From Lachnoclostridium sp. UBA1175 (lineage in GTDB: Bacteria; Bacillota; Clostridia; Lachnospirales; Lachnospiraceae), in the NCBI GenBank assembly GCA_002311665.1, contig DBYX01000009.1, forward strand, positions 1 to 64,000: 64,000 nt of DNA, in the 5' to 3' direction. Made by a program: the position numbers and the translations under genes. Positions 45,472 through 53,101 of this stretch are shown here, piece after piece. Positions within the stretch are counted from its first letter, which is position 1, and every line of letters begins with the position of its first letter. The notes beneath the pieces were generated by a model. It was not told the origin of the DNA. It saw nothing but the letters and a program-made list of their open reading frames with translations, and did no database searches.

Positions 45472-46318
45472 GACTGTTCCAATCCTTTCTGAACAACCTG
45501 CGAGCGCCGGCCGACTTGTTCTGCGACTCGGTCAGCTTGCTCCGCAGAAGGTTCTCGTCAATGTCGCGGATCAGCTGTCCGCGTTGCGCGAGAGCCACCT
45601 TACCGGTCTCCTCGGAAACGATGATCGTGAGGGAATCGGATACCTCGCTCACACCGACACCCGCGCGGTGGCGCGTGCCGAGTTCCTTCGAGAGTCGCAT
45701 GTTCTCCGAGACAGGCAGGATACATGTCGCTGCCACGGCCCGGTTACCCCGCACGATCACGGCGCCGTCGTGAAGCGGCGTGTTGTGTTCGAATATGTTG
45801 ATCAGCAGCGCGCTCGTAACAAGCGAGTCGAGCGCGATACCGGTCTTCTCGTACTCTTCCAGCGAAACCTTCTCCTCGATCACGATGAGCGCACCGGTGT
45901 TGACGCTGGCCATCGAGAACACGGCGGCGATGATCTCCTCCTTGGTCTCATCGGAGAAGCGTTCCCCCGCGTTCTTGCTCGTACCGAAGAAACCGACAAA
46001 ACGGTTTTGGCCGAGTTGTTCGAGGGCTCGCCGAAGCTCCGGCTGGAATATGATAAAGATCGCGATGATTCCCACGCTGATGGCGTTGCGGAAAATCCAC
46101 AGGATCGCGCTGAACTCGAAGATCGTCGCGACGAACCAGACGATCAGAAGCATGGCAAGACCCTTGACCAGATACCAGGCGCGCGTGCGCTGGATCCAGT
46201 TGATCAGGTGGTAGATGAGGAACGCGATCAGAAGGATCTCAATGACATCCGTCACCGCGAACTTCGGAAACGAAACCCAGTCAAACGACTGTTTCACGCT
46301 GTCCAAGAATGCTCTCAT
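45455..46318 (-). CDS. cdaA: Diadenylate cyclase CdaA
   Basis: 287 aa. Three N-terminal helices, then the DAC domain with PLHDGAVIV and GTRHRAGVGVSE, the DGA and RHR active-site motifs that make c-di-AMP from two ATP. The ATG at 46318 follows AAAGGAGG; six upstream in-frame codons are ignored. c-di-AMP governs potassium, osmolyte and wall homeostasis. It follows the acidic-tail membrane protein by 37 bp. Confidence 0.96.
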   Translation of the reverse strand: MRAFLDSVKQSFDWVSFPKFAVTDVIEILLIAFLIYHLINWIQRTRAWYLVKGLAMLLIVWFVATIFEFSAILWIFRNAISVGIIAIFIIFQPELRRALEQLGQNRFVGFFGTSKNAGERFSDETKEEIIAAVFSMASVNTGALIVIEEKVSLEEYEKTGIALDSLVTSALLINIFEHNTPLHDGAVIVRGNRAVAATCILPVSENMRLSKELGTRHRAGVGVSEVSDSLTIIVSEETGKVALAQRGQLIRDIDENLLRSKLTESQNKSAGARRLFRKDWNSHERQA

Positions 46319-46355
46319 CGCTGTTCCTCCTTTCATCGTATATTATGATCTGTCC

Positions 46356-47822
46356 TTACAGATAATCCTCGTCGTCATCATCACGTTCGACCGAGTCATC
46401 CTCTCCGTCGGGGACGTTCTCCTGCGAAAAATATCCGCGGATGACGCGCTCTTCGTCATCGTCGTCATCATCGTCGTCCTCGGGATACGGTTCGGCGGCA
46501 GCTGTCGTACCGTTGCGGCCTGCAGGTGCAACGATGACCTCGTCATCATCGTCGTCATCCTCATCATCCTCGAAAAGTCCTGCCGCGGGCTTCGCCTTCG
46601 GAACCGGCTTGGACGCCGCTGCGGCCGGTGCCGCTTCATCGCGCTTGCCTACACGGGTTCCGTAGCGGGATGCGGGCTTGGCGTCTTCGAGGCTGAAGTC
46701 ATCGCCGAACTCGTCATCCTCGTCATCCTCGTCATCCTCGTCGATCTCGACCGCCTCACGCTTCTTGCGAAGGATCGGCGATCCGCCGGGATCCTTCTCG
46801 CCGTAGTCGATCATTCCGAGAGCTGCATCCTCGTATTCTTCCTCATCGTCGTCATCGCCCGTACGTCTGCGGCGGATCACACGCTTCTCCCTTCTCTTGG
46901 GAGCGCCCACCTTGATCTTCGGAACGGCTTTGACGTAGTAGTAATAATCCTCGTCCTCAAACTCCACCAGCTCCGCCGCGGAATACTGCAGCGTCCTGTA
47001 GAAGAACAACATAAAGATCACGATGCCGGCACAGATCAGGCAGGAAAGCACCATGCTTCCGACGCGGATCCCCATATCGTACTTGAGATCGCCGATGATG
47101 TATCCGAGCATCATAAGACCGGTACCGACCGCGATGCTGATCTCAAACGCATAATCCATGCGGATGCGTCGCACAAAATACACCGCGACGATCACGACAG
47201 CCATGACGAGCATCGTCACATACATCGCAGGGTTTGCGACGAGCTCCTTGAGAACCTTCATATACACGCCCTGCGGGTCCTCCAGAGCCTCTTTCGCGGC
47301 TTCCGTCGTAACCTTCGTCGCTTCCGCGATATTGTTCTTCACGTAATGGATCGTGTTGTAAGCAAATATACCGCAACACACCGGGACGATCGACACGGGC
47401 GTCGCAAAAACTCCGAGGAACAGCGGCATCGCGTAAGGAAAGCCGATGTTCTGAAGGATCGGTGTCGCCACAACCGCCGCGCCGTAGCGCGGTGTAAAGC
47501 GGATGAAGAAACAGTAGCATACCATAAACAGCGCAAACACGGTGATCGCCATGATCAGCGAGGACCCCGACGCCGCGTAAATCTGCAGTGTGACATAAAC
47601 CGCCGCGATGAGCACCATCAGCGTGGATGGGATCACCGAACAGATTGCCGCGAGTGCCAGTATCACCACGTTTTTGCCGAGCGTCGGATTGTAGTTCAAC
47701 GCTCCCCGTATGCGGCTGAACGCCACATAACACAGTAAAAACCGGGCCGCGAGATTGAACCAGAACGCATATTTCTGGTAGATCCCGGTAATTTTCGCCC
47801 GCAGTTCAAAAATCAGCATCAT
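46356..47822 (-). CDS. Membrane protein with long Asp-rich tail
   Basis: 488 aa, not recognised. The first ~285 residues have about seven or eight hydrophobic segments; then a cytoplasmic tail (~290-488) with runs of Asp and Glu (DDDDDDDDEE), basic patches (RREKRVIRRRR) and Ala/Pro stretches. The start codon is ATG at 47822, or one codon later, after AGGGGG. It lies directly before cdaA and just after another membrane protein, so it may belong to the c-di-AMP/envelope unit. The tail could bind cations or a basic partner. Confidence 0.75.
   Translation of the reverse strand: MMLIFELRAKITGIYQKYAFWFNLAARFLLCYVAFSRIRGALNYNPTLGKNVVILALAAICSVIPSTLMVLIAAVYVTLQIYAASGSSLIMAITVFALFMVCYCFFIRFTPRYGAAVVATPILQNIGFPYAMPLFLGVFATPVSIVPVCCGIFAYNTIHYVKNNIAEATKVTTEAAKEALEDPQGVYMKVLKELVANPAMYVTMLVMAVVIVAVYFVRRIRMDYAFEISIAVGTGLMMLGYIIGDLKYDMGIRVGSMVLSCLICAGIVIFMLFFYRTLQYSAAELVEFEDEDYYYYVKAVPKIKVGAPKRREKRVIRRRRTGDDDDEEEYEDAALGMIDYGEKDPGGSPILRKKREAVEIDEDDEDDEDDEFGDDFSLEDAKPASRYGTRVGKRDEAAPAAAASKPVPKAKPAAGLFEDDEDDDDDDEVIVAPAGRNGTTAAAEPYPEDDDDDDDDEERVIRGYFSQENVPDGEDDSVERDDDDEDYL
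46360..46870 (-). repeat. Asp/Glu codon-rich low-complexity tract
   Basis: GAC/GAT/GAG-rich DNA (read as CGTCATCATCGTC on the plus strand), encoding the acidic tail of the 488-aa protein. Several blocks of 6-10 acidic codons are likely length-variable. Confidence 0.75.
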
Positions 47823-47835
47823 CGGATCGTTCCCC

Positions 47836-48255
47836 CTATTCCTCTTCCATGTCCTTGATCCACTCTTCTTTCTCCTCGATCTTGCGAACCTTACCGAGCG
47901 TGCGGTAATAGTTGTTCAACCGGTTGTGAGAGTGCATATACTTGATGCGACAGGCTATCCAGGTGACGGCGACTCCGATGACTACCAGGATAAGGTATCC
48001 CGTCAGGATCCACCTGCCGATCAGCAGATAGTTCAGATCAAGTGCGTGATCGAGGATAAATTCCATCTGGTAGCACAAAACCAGTGCAACCACAATGATC
48101 GTGCCGAAGGTCACGGCAAGGATCGTTTTGATGATCTCGTGCCTCAGATAATCCGACTTGAAATAGTTCGCGATCTGCATATCGTCTCTGCCGTCCGGCG
48201 ACGTTTCGTACATCGCCAATTTCGTCATCAGACGAATTTTTTCATTGTTGACCAT
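47836..48255 (-). CDS. Unrecognised two-helix membrane protein
   Basis: 139 aa. A soluble start (MVNNEKIRLMTKLAMYE), helices near 41-63 and 80-105, and a charged C terminus. GAGG precedes the ATG. It has its own strong promoter and heads the leftward unit with the 488-aa protein, cdaA, cdaR and HPr. No family recognised. Confidence 0.65.
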   Translation of the reverse strand: MVNNEKIRLMTKLAMYETSPDGRDDMQIANYFKSDYLRHEIIKTILAVTFGTIIVVALVLCYQMEFILDHALDLNYLLIGRWILTGYLILVVIGVAVTWIACRIKYMHSHNRLNNYYRTLGKVRKIEEKEEWIKDMEEE

Positions 48256-48356
48256 AGTGTACCTCGAAACAATTTCTCAATGTTGTCCACCCGCTTCAGA
48301 CACCCCACAACGCCGTTCGGGCATACCTATCGACAATACATTACTTTATCTACGAC

Positions 48357-48385
48357 ATTGTAGCATACTTTTCGAAAAATGGCAA
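48357..48385 (-). promoter_or_regulatory. Promoter of the cdaA-containing unit
   Basis: TTGCCA (48380-48385), 17 bp, TACAAT (48357-48362) on the minus strand, with an extended -10 (TGCTACAAT). The -35 abuts the T tract of the degV terminator. Confidence 0.75.
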
Positions 48386-48427
48386 CAAAAAGCGGCTGTT
48401 CACGCAATTTTCTGTGCGGAACAGCCG
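48386..48427 (-). terminator. Terminator of degV
   Basis: CGGCTGTTC...GAACAGCCG stem followed by CTTTTTGTTG on the minus strand, about 30 bp past the degV stop. Confidence 0.8.
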
Positions 48428-48454
48428 TCTTTCAAAACCTGCCGTACGGACAGG

Positions 48455-49306
48455 TCATTTTACGTAGAAAAGGATGCCGATCGTGCTCGGTCCGCAGTGG
48501 CTGGAGATCACTCCGCCGGCGTGCGTTTCACAGATCTCATCGAACGTGCCGAGCTCCTCGAGGAAACGTCTCGCACGGACCGGAAGCTCCGGATCGCCGA
48601 TCGAATACGTGATGAACACGCGCTTCGTCTCCGCGTTTGCAAGTTCCTCCTTCAGGTCGCTCATATACCGCTCCAGGGAAGAGTACATGTTGCCGCGATA
48701 CTTTCTCGCGACGCCCATTTTCCCGTCCTTGACGGCGATCATCGGGTGAATCTTGAGTGCGTTGCCGAGGAATGCCGTGATCGCGCTGCAGCGTCCGCCT
48801 CTTGCGAGGTAGGTGAGAGTGTCTACGATGAAGCTCGCGTGAACGCGTCCGCGGGCCGACTCTACTGCCTCCACGATTTCCTCCGCCGTCGCGCCCTGCT
48901 CCGCCATCTCCGCCGCCTTCAGCACCTGAAGGCCGATGCCGGATGAAAGGTTCATCGAGTTGATGACGAAGAGTCTCTTGTACTCCCTGTCCTCGCCGAA
49001 CATCCGCACGATGTTGCAAGTGGTGCTCATATCCTCGGAGATGCCCAAGAATACGATGTCCTCGCCGGCATCCATAAGCGGCGCCAGGCGCTGCTCCAGT
49101 ATCTCGAACGTAACCGCGGCCGTACCCGGTGTTGTCTTGTGTGCATCCGCCCAGGCGTAGATCTCCTGCGGTGTCTTCTCCTCGCCGTCGTAATAACTCT
49201 CGCCGTCCATCACGATGCACAGCGGCAAAACGACGATGTGGTGTTGCTCGATCTGCTCCGGGGACAGGTCACAAGTGCTGTCCGCCACGATCCGTACGTT
49301 ACCCAT
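48455..49306 (-). CDS. DegV-family fatty-acid-binding protein
   Basis: 283 aa. The N terminus VRIVADSTCDLSPEQ and LYKGGRC-like region (LARGGRCSAITAFLGNAL) fit DegV/FakB proteins, which hold a fatty acid for phosphorylation by FakA. No fakA is adjacent. I chose the ATG at 49306, which follows GGAGG; about 114 nt of upstream open frame are ignored. Flanked by its own promoter and terminator. Confidence 0.92.
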   Translation of the reverse strand: MGNVRIVADSTCDLSPEQIEQHHIVVLPLCIVMDGESYYDGEEKTPQEIYAWADAHKTTPGTAAVTFEILEQRLAPLMDAGEDIVFLGISEDMSTTCNIVRMFGEDREYKRLFVINSMNLSSGIGLQVLKAAEMAEQGATAEEIVEAVESARGRVHASFIVDTLTYLARGGRCSAITAFLGNALKIHPMIAVKDGKMGVARKYRGNMYSSLERYMSDLKEELANAETKRVFITYSIGDPELPVRARRFLEELGTFDEICETHAGGVISSHCGPSTIGILFYVK

Positions 49307-49384
49307 ACTCTCACACCTCCGAATATTTCGGGAATGCTGCCGCCTCCACGCGCTCCGGCGGCTCCCGCATATTTGCACAAAATA

Positions 49385-49412
49385 ATTATAATTCTTCACT
49401 GTGGGAATGCAA
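49385..49412 (-). promoter_or_regulatory. Promoter of degV
   Basis: TTGCAT (49407-49412), 16 bp, TATAAT (49385-49390) on the minus strand. Confidence 0.7.
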
Positions 49413-49485
49413 CAACGCAAATTCTTATATTTTTATAAACTCGTGTTCAACACTCGGAAAATGCCGTATATGACGCATTACCACG

Positions 49486-49520
49486 CAAAAAAGCCGCCCC
49501 GGATCTCTCCGGAACGGCTT
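49486..49520 (-). terminator. Terminator of the aro-efp operon
   Basis: AAGCCGTTCCGG and CCGGGGCGGCTT pair, followed by TTTTTT on the minus strand, about 65 bp past the efp stop. Confidence 0.85.
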
Positions 49521-49583
49521 CTTGATCTGAGGTTGTTCTTCCGGCGTCCGTGCGAATATCATCGCGCGAGTGCCGTACGCGAA

Positions 49584-50141
49584 TCAAACGCGCTTCATAT
49601 ACTCGCCGGTACGGGTATCGATCTGGATAACCTCGCCCTCGTTTACAAAGAGAGGAACCAGAACCGTAGCGCCGGTCTCCACGATCGCGGGCTTCGTAGC
49701 GCCGGTCGCGGTATCGCCCTTGAAACCGGGCTCCGTCGAAGTGATCTGAAGTTCAACAAACATCGGAGGCTCGATAGCGAACACCTGGCCCTGATGCGAA
49801 AGCATCTTGACCATATCGTTCTCCTTGACAAACTTGAGAGAATCGCCGACCTGATCCGCCGTCATAGCGATCTGGTCGAAGGTCTCCGTGTTCATAAAGT
49901 TATACATATCGCCGTCCGCGTACAGATACTGCATATCGAGACGCTCGATGTGTGCCTGCGGGAACTTCTCCGTAGGACGGAAGGTTCTCTCAACAACACC
50001 GCCGTTCTTGATGTCCTTCAACTTGGTACGCACGAAAGCCGCGCCCTTGCCGGGCTTAACGTGCTGGAACTCCACTACCTGATACACGGCATTGTCGATC
50101 TCCAACGTTACGCCGTTTCTGAATTCACCTGCTGATAACAT
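49584..50141 (-). CDS. efp: Elongation factor P
   Basis: 185 aa, standard length. Relieves ribosome stalling at Pro-Pro motifs. The tip Lys lies in KPGKGAAFV. The Pro-rich proteins in this window (Thr-Pro linkers, PVYQQP repeats) are plausible clients. AAGGAGG precedes the ATG. Last gene of the yqeG::aroK-aroQ-pepP-efp operon, 83 bp after pepP. Confidence 0.96.
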   Translation of the reverse strand: MLSAGEFRNGVTLEIDNAVYQVVEFQHVKPGKGAAFVRTKLKDIKNGGVVERTFRPTEKFPQAHIERLDMQYLYADGDMYNFMNTETFDQIAMTADQVGDSLKFVKENDMVKMLSHQGQVFAIEPPMFVELQITSTEPGFKGDTATGATKPAIVETGATVLVPLFVNEGEVIQIDTRTGEYMKRV

Positions 50142-50224
50142 ATAGGATAATCCTCCTTATTAGTCTTCGATTTAGTTTATCCCATTTGCCGCATATTTGC
50201 AACATTTTTTTCTCGCGACCGTCG

Positions 50225-51304
50225 TCACGTGATCGGAAGCTCGATCAATTCCTTCGGAGAATGCGCAAAATTCTCGCAACCGTCCTCGGTGACAAGCACC
50301 AGATCCTCTATGCGCACACCTCCGAAATTCTCGACGTAGATGCCCGGCTCCACCGTCATCATACTGCCCGCGCGCACAATCTCGTTCTGTCTGCGCGGGT
50401 TCGCGTACGGCGGCTCGTGAATCTCCAGCCCGACGCTGTGTCCGAGGCCGTGGCCGAAGCATCCCTCGTACCCTGCCTCATTGATGATCGCACGCGCGAT
50501 CCCGTCTATCTCCATGCCGGTCATACCGCCGCGGATCTGCTCGAGCACCGCATTCTGCGCACGGAGAACGGTGGCATAGATCTCCTTCTGTTTCGCGTCC
50601 GCCTTGCCCAGCACGACCGTTCGCGTCATATCCGAGCAGTAGCCCTCGTACACGCATCCGAAGTCCATCGTCACAAAATCGCCTTCGCGAAGCGCTCTCG
50701 CGCCGGGTATCGCGTGCGGCATGGATGAGTTTACGCCGGAAGCCACGATCGGCGGGAACGAGTTCCCAGATGCGCCCTCCATACACATATAGTACGTCAG
50801 TTTCGCGGCGATCTCCAACTCCGTGACACCGGGCTTGATATCCCCGAGGATCCTTTCGAACGCGAGGTCCCCGATATGCTCCGCCCTGCGCAGCTTCTCC
50901 AGCTCGTCGGCAGTCTTGATCTTCCGAAGCTCGATCAGGATATTGTCCACGGGCACGAGTTCCTGCGTGCAGTGCTTGCGCATGCCCTCGTAATCGCCGT
51001 ACAGCGTCACGCCGCGCTCAAACGCGACTCTCGAGACGCCGTGCTCCGTAAGGATCCGTCCGATCAGCTCGTCGTAGGAAGCCTGCGCGACATCGAAGAT
51101 CTCGCAGTCCTTCGCCTCCGACTTCGCCTGAAACAGAAAGCGGAAATCGGTGATCAGCCCGGCAAACCCGTCCTTTGTGATCACCAGCACTCCCGTATCG
51201 TTAGTATATCCCGTAAGGTACCGAATGTTCGCCATATCGCGAACGATCATCGCATCCACCGACTGCTCCTCAAGGATCGGCAGTGCACGTTCCCACGATC
51301 TCAT
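50225..51304 (-). CDS. M24 Xaa-Pro aminopeptidase
   Basis: 359 aa. Metal ligands lie in MDFGCVYEGYCSDMTRTV (two Asp), GHGLGHSVGLEIHE (His), MTVEPGIY (Glu) and GVRIEDL (Glu). Releases N-terminal residues before Pro. The ATG overlaps the aroQ stop by 4 nt. The aroQ-pepP-efp order recalls yqhS-yqhT-efp in Bacillus. Confidence 0.94.
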   Translation of the reverse strand: MRSWERALPILEEQSVDAMIVRDMANIRYLTGYTNDTGVLVITKDGFAGLITDFRFLFQAKSEAKDCEIFDVAQASYDELIGRILTEHGVSRVAFERGVTLYGDYEGMRKHCTQELVPVDNILIELRKIKTADELEKLRRAEHIGDLAFERILGDIKPGVTELEIAAKLTYYMCMEGASGNSFPPIVASGVNSSMPHAIPGARALREGDFVTMDFGCVYEGYCSDMTRTVVLGKADAKQKEIYATVLRAQNAVLEQIRGGMTGMEIDGIARAIINEAGYEGCFGHGLGHSVGLEIHEPPYANPRRQNEIVRAGSMMTVEPGIYVENFGGVRIEDLVLVTEDGCENFAHSPKELIELPIT

Positions 51305-51774
51305 CTTGTCTTTCCTTCTTTCGCGCGTTCTTCCGTGATATGCACGATCAGATCCATCGCATCCGCGTAGCCTTCCAGGCCGCGGCCGTACACCTGGCGG
51401 TCACATGCCATCGCCGTGACGCTGTTGCTCCGGAACGCCTCGCGCTTGTAAATGTTCGATAAATGCACCTCAATCTTCGGCACGGACAGCATCAGCAGCG
51501 CGTCATAGATCGCGTAGCTGTAGTGCGTGTACGCCGCCGGATTGATGATGATCCCGCAGTAGTTCCCCTGCATCGCGCGGTTCAGTCTCGTGACGATCTC
51601 ACCCTCGGAATTGCTCTGGAAAATCTCGACGAGATAGCCTCTCTTCTGCGCCTCCGCGCGGCAGAAATTCTGCAGATCCTCGTACGTCTCACGCCCGTAG
51701 ATCTCCGGTTCCCGCTTGCCGAGCATGCCGAGGTTCGGGCCGTTAACAATCAATAAAGTCTTGGAAGTTGCCAT
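51301..51774 (-). CDS. aroQ: Type II 3-dehydroquinate dehydratase
   Basis: 157 aa. NGPNLGMLGKREPEIYG (active-site Tyr at its end), INPAAYTHYSYAI and EVHLSNIY (His) are the type II signature. Makes 3-dehydroshikimate. AAGGAG precedes the ATG. Next to the aroK fusion, 83 bp downstream of it. Confidence 0.96.
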   Translation of the reverse strand: MATSKTLLIVNGPNLGMLGKREPEIYGRETYEDLQNFCRAEAQKRGYLVEIFQSNSEGEIVTRLNRAMQGNYCGIIINPAAYTHYSYAIYDALLMLSVPKIEVHLSNIYKREAFRSNSVTAMACDRQVYGRGLEGYADAMDLIVHITEERAKEGKTR

Positions 51775-51857
51775 ATGGTCTCCTTCTTATTCGATTAATC
51801 TCTGCGTGTATATTCGCGGTTACCCGCGCTGCTCCCTCCCGGGAGTTATCGCTCCTG

Positions 51858-52889
51858 TTACAAAGCATCCCTGACGGCATCCGCCACCTGATCCGGCGTG
51901 CGGTCGTCGATGTCGACAGTGCGGTGCGCGACCATCGGATACACGAATCGCCAGCGCAGGAACAGCTGCCTGCGATCCTCCTCGGTCACCTCCGCCAGCA
52001 GCTCGGGACGTTCCGCCGGATCGAGCTCCGCCAGACGCTCCTTCATCTGCTCCTCGCTTCCGTTCAGGTACACGACCGTGCCGAGCTTGCGAAGCATATT
52101 CTGATTTTTCGGGCGGATCGGCATACCGTCGCCGGTCGCGATCACGGTGTGCGTCGCCGACTTCAGCAGACCCTTGAGCGCCATCGTCTCCAGATCGCGG
52201 AAATACTCCTCGCCCTTTGTGCGGTAAATCTCCGCGATGCTCATCCCGACCTTCTCCTCGATATACCGGTCGGTGTCTATGAAGTCGAAGCCCATCTCCT
52301 TCGCCAGCGCCTGTCCCGCGGTCGTCTTGCCCGAGCCCATAAAGCCGATCAGAACGACATTGAGCTGATGCATCTTCTCCCAGCGGTCACGCCGGTAGAA
52401 ATGCATGATCACGCGCTCGAGTTTCCGCTTCGCAACGATCTGGACCTCCTCCGCCTTGTTGATCGGCTTCACGAGAATGGATCGGATGCCGGAGCGGTTC
52501 GCGCCGTACACATCGGTGAAGAGCTGGTCGCCGATAAACAGCGTGTTCTTCTTCGTGGTCCGCATCAGCACCATCGCCTTGAGGTAGTTGCGTCTCGCGG
52601 GTTTATGCGCGTTGAAAATGTAATGCAGCTTGACACCCTTGACGCGCGCGCCGCGGTAGAACCTGCGCACACGGGGAGCCTTGTTGTTTGAGAGAAGACA
52701 GATGCGGAACCCGATCTTATTCAGACGGCGGAACAGCTCGACCACCTCCGCATTCGCGTCGGCGCCGTGCTCCACAAGCGTGTTGTCAATGTCGTAGATC
52801 AGGCCGCGGTACCCCTTGCGATACAGTTCCTCGTAGTCGATATCATACGAGGACTCGGCCATCTCCGCCGGATAAAACATACGAAACAT
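51858..52889 (-). CDS. Fused YqeG-type HAD phosphatase and shikimate kinase
   Basis: 343 aa from ATG 52889 (after GGGAG). N-terminal half (~1-165): YqeG-family HAD phosphatase with YDIDNTLVEHG, LLSNN, the Lys in AHKPARRN and FIGDQLFTDVYG; YqeG relatives act on phosphatidylglycerophosphate or remain unassigned. C-terminal half (~175-343): shikimate kinase with GFMGSGKTT, DTDRYIEE, FRDLE, the lid RPELL and the distal Arg near YPMVAHRTVD. The usual Gly triplet (TGGG) in the shikimate site reads TGDG. Both halves look complete, so the pair is a true in-frame fusion, unless a sequencing error joined two adjacent genes. The kinase half fits the adjacent aroQ. Confidence 0.88.
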   Translation of the reverse strand: MFRMFYPAEMAESSYDIDYEELYRKGYRGLIYDIDNTLVEHGADANAEVVELFRRLNKIGFRICLLSNNKAPRVRRFYRGARVKGVKLHYIFNAHKPARRNYLKAMVLMRTTKKNTLFIGDQLFTDVYGANRSGIRSILVKPINKAEEVQIVAKRKLERVIMHFYRRDRWEKMHQLNVVLIGFMGSGKTTAGQALAKEMGFDFIDTDRYIEEKVGMSIAEIYRTKGEEYFRDLETMALKGLLKSATHTVIATGDGMPIRPKNQNMLRKLGTVVYLNGSEEQMKERLAELDPAERPELLAEVTEEDRRQLFLRWRFVYPMVAHRTVDIDDRTPDQVADAVRDAL

Positions 52890-52935
52890 AACAGACTCCC
52901 GATCCGCGCCGTCAGGCGCAGCAATTCTTGCTGAC

Positions 52936-52964
52936 AGTGTAACAATCTTTTCCGCGGTTGTCAA
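52936..52964 (-). promoter_or_regulatory. Promoter of the aro-efp operon
   Basis: TTGACA (52959-52964), 17 bp, TACACT (52936-52941) on the minus strand, about 45 bp before the fusion start. Confidence 0.8.
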
Positions 52965-53022
52965 TTAAAACAAGGGCAACGGGTGAAGCTTGGCATCGAA
53001 CCGTAATTAAGCCCAAACATAA

Positions 53023-53054
53023 GACAGACGGGCGTAATACAGCGCCCGTCTGTC
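53023..53054 (-). terminator. Hairpin after the Ig/LRR protein gene
   Basis: GACAGACGGGCG/CGCCCGTCTGTC perfect 12-bp stem, about 50 bp past the stop at 53102, followed by a moderately T-rich tract. Confidence 0.7.
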
Positions 53055-53101
53055 CTCTGTTCTTGCATCTTTTGTTGCTGATCGAATACTTCTGATTCCG
53101 A

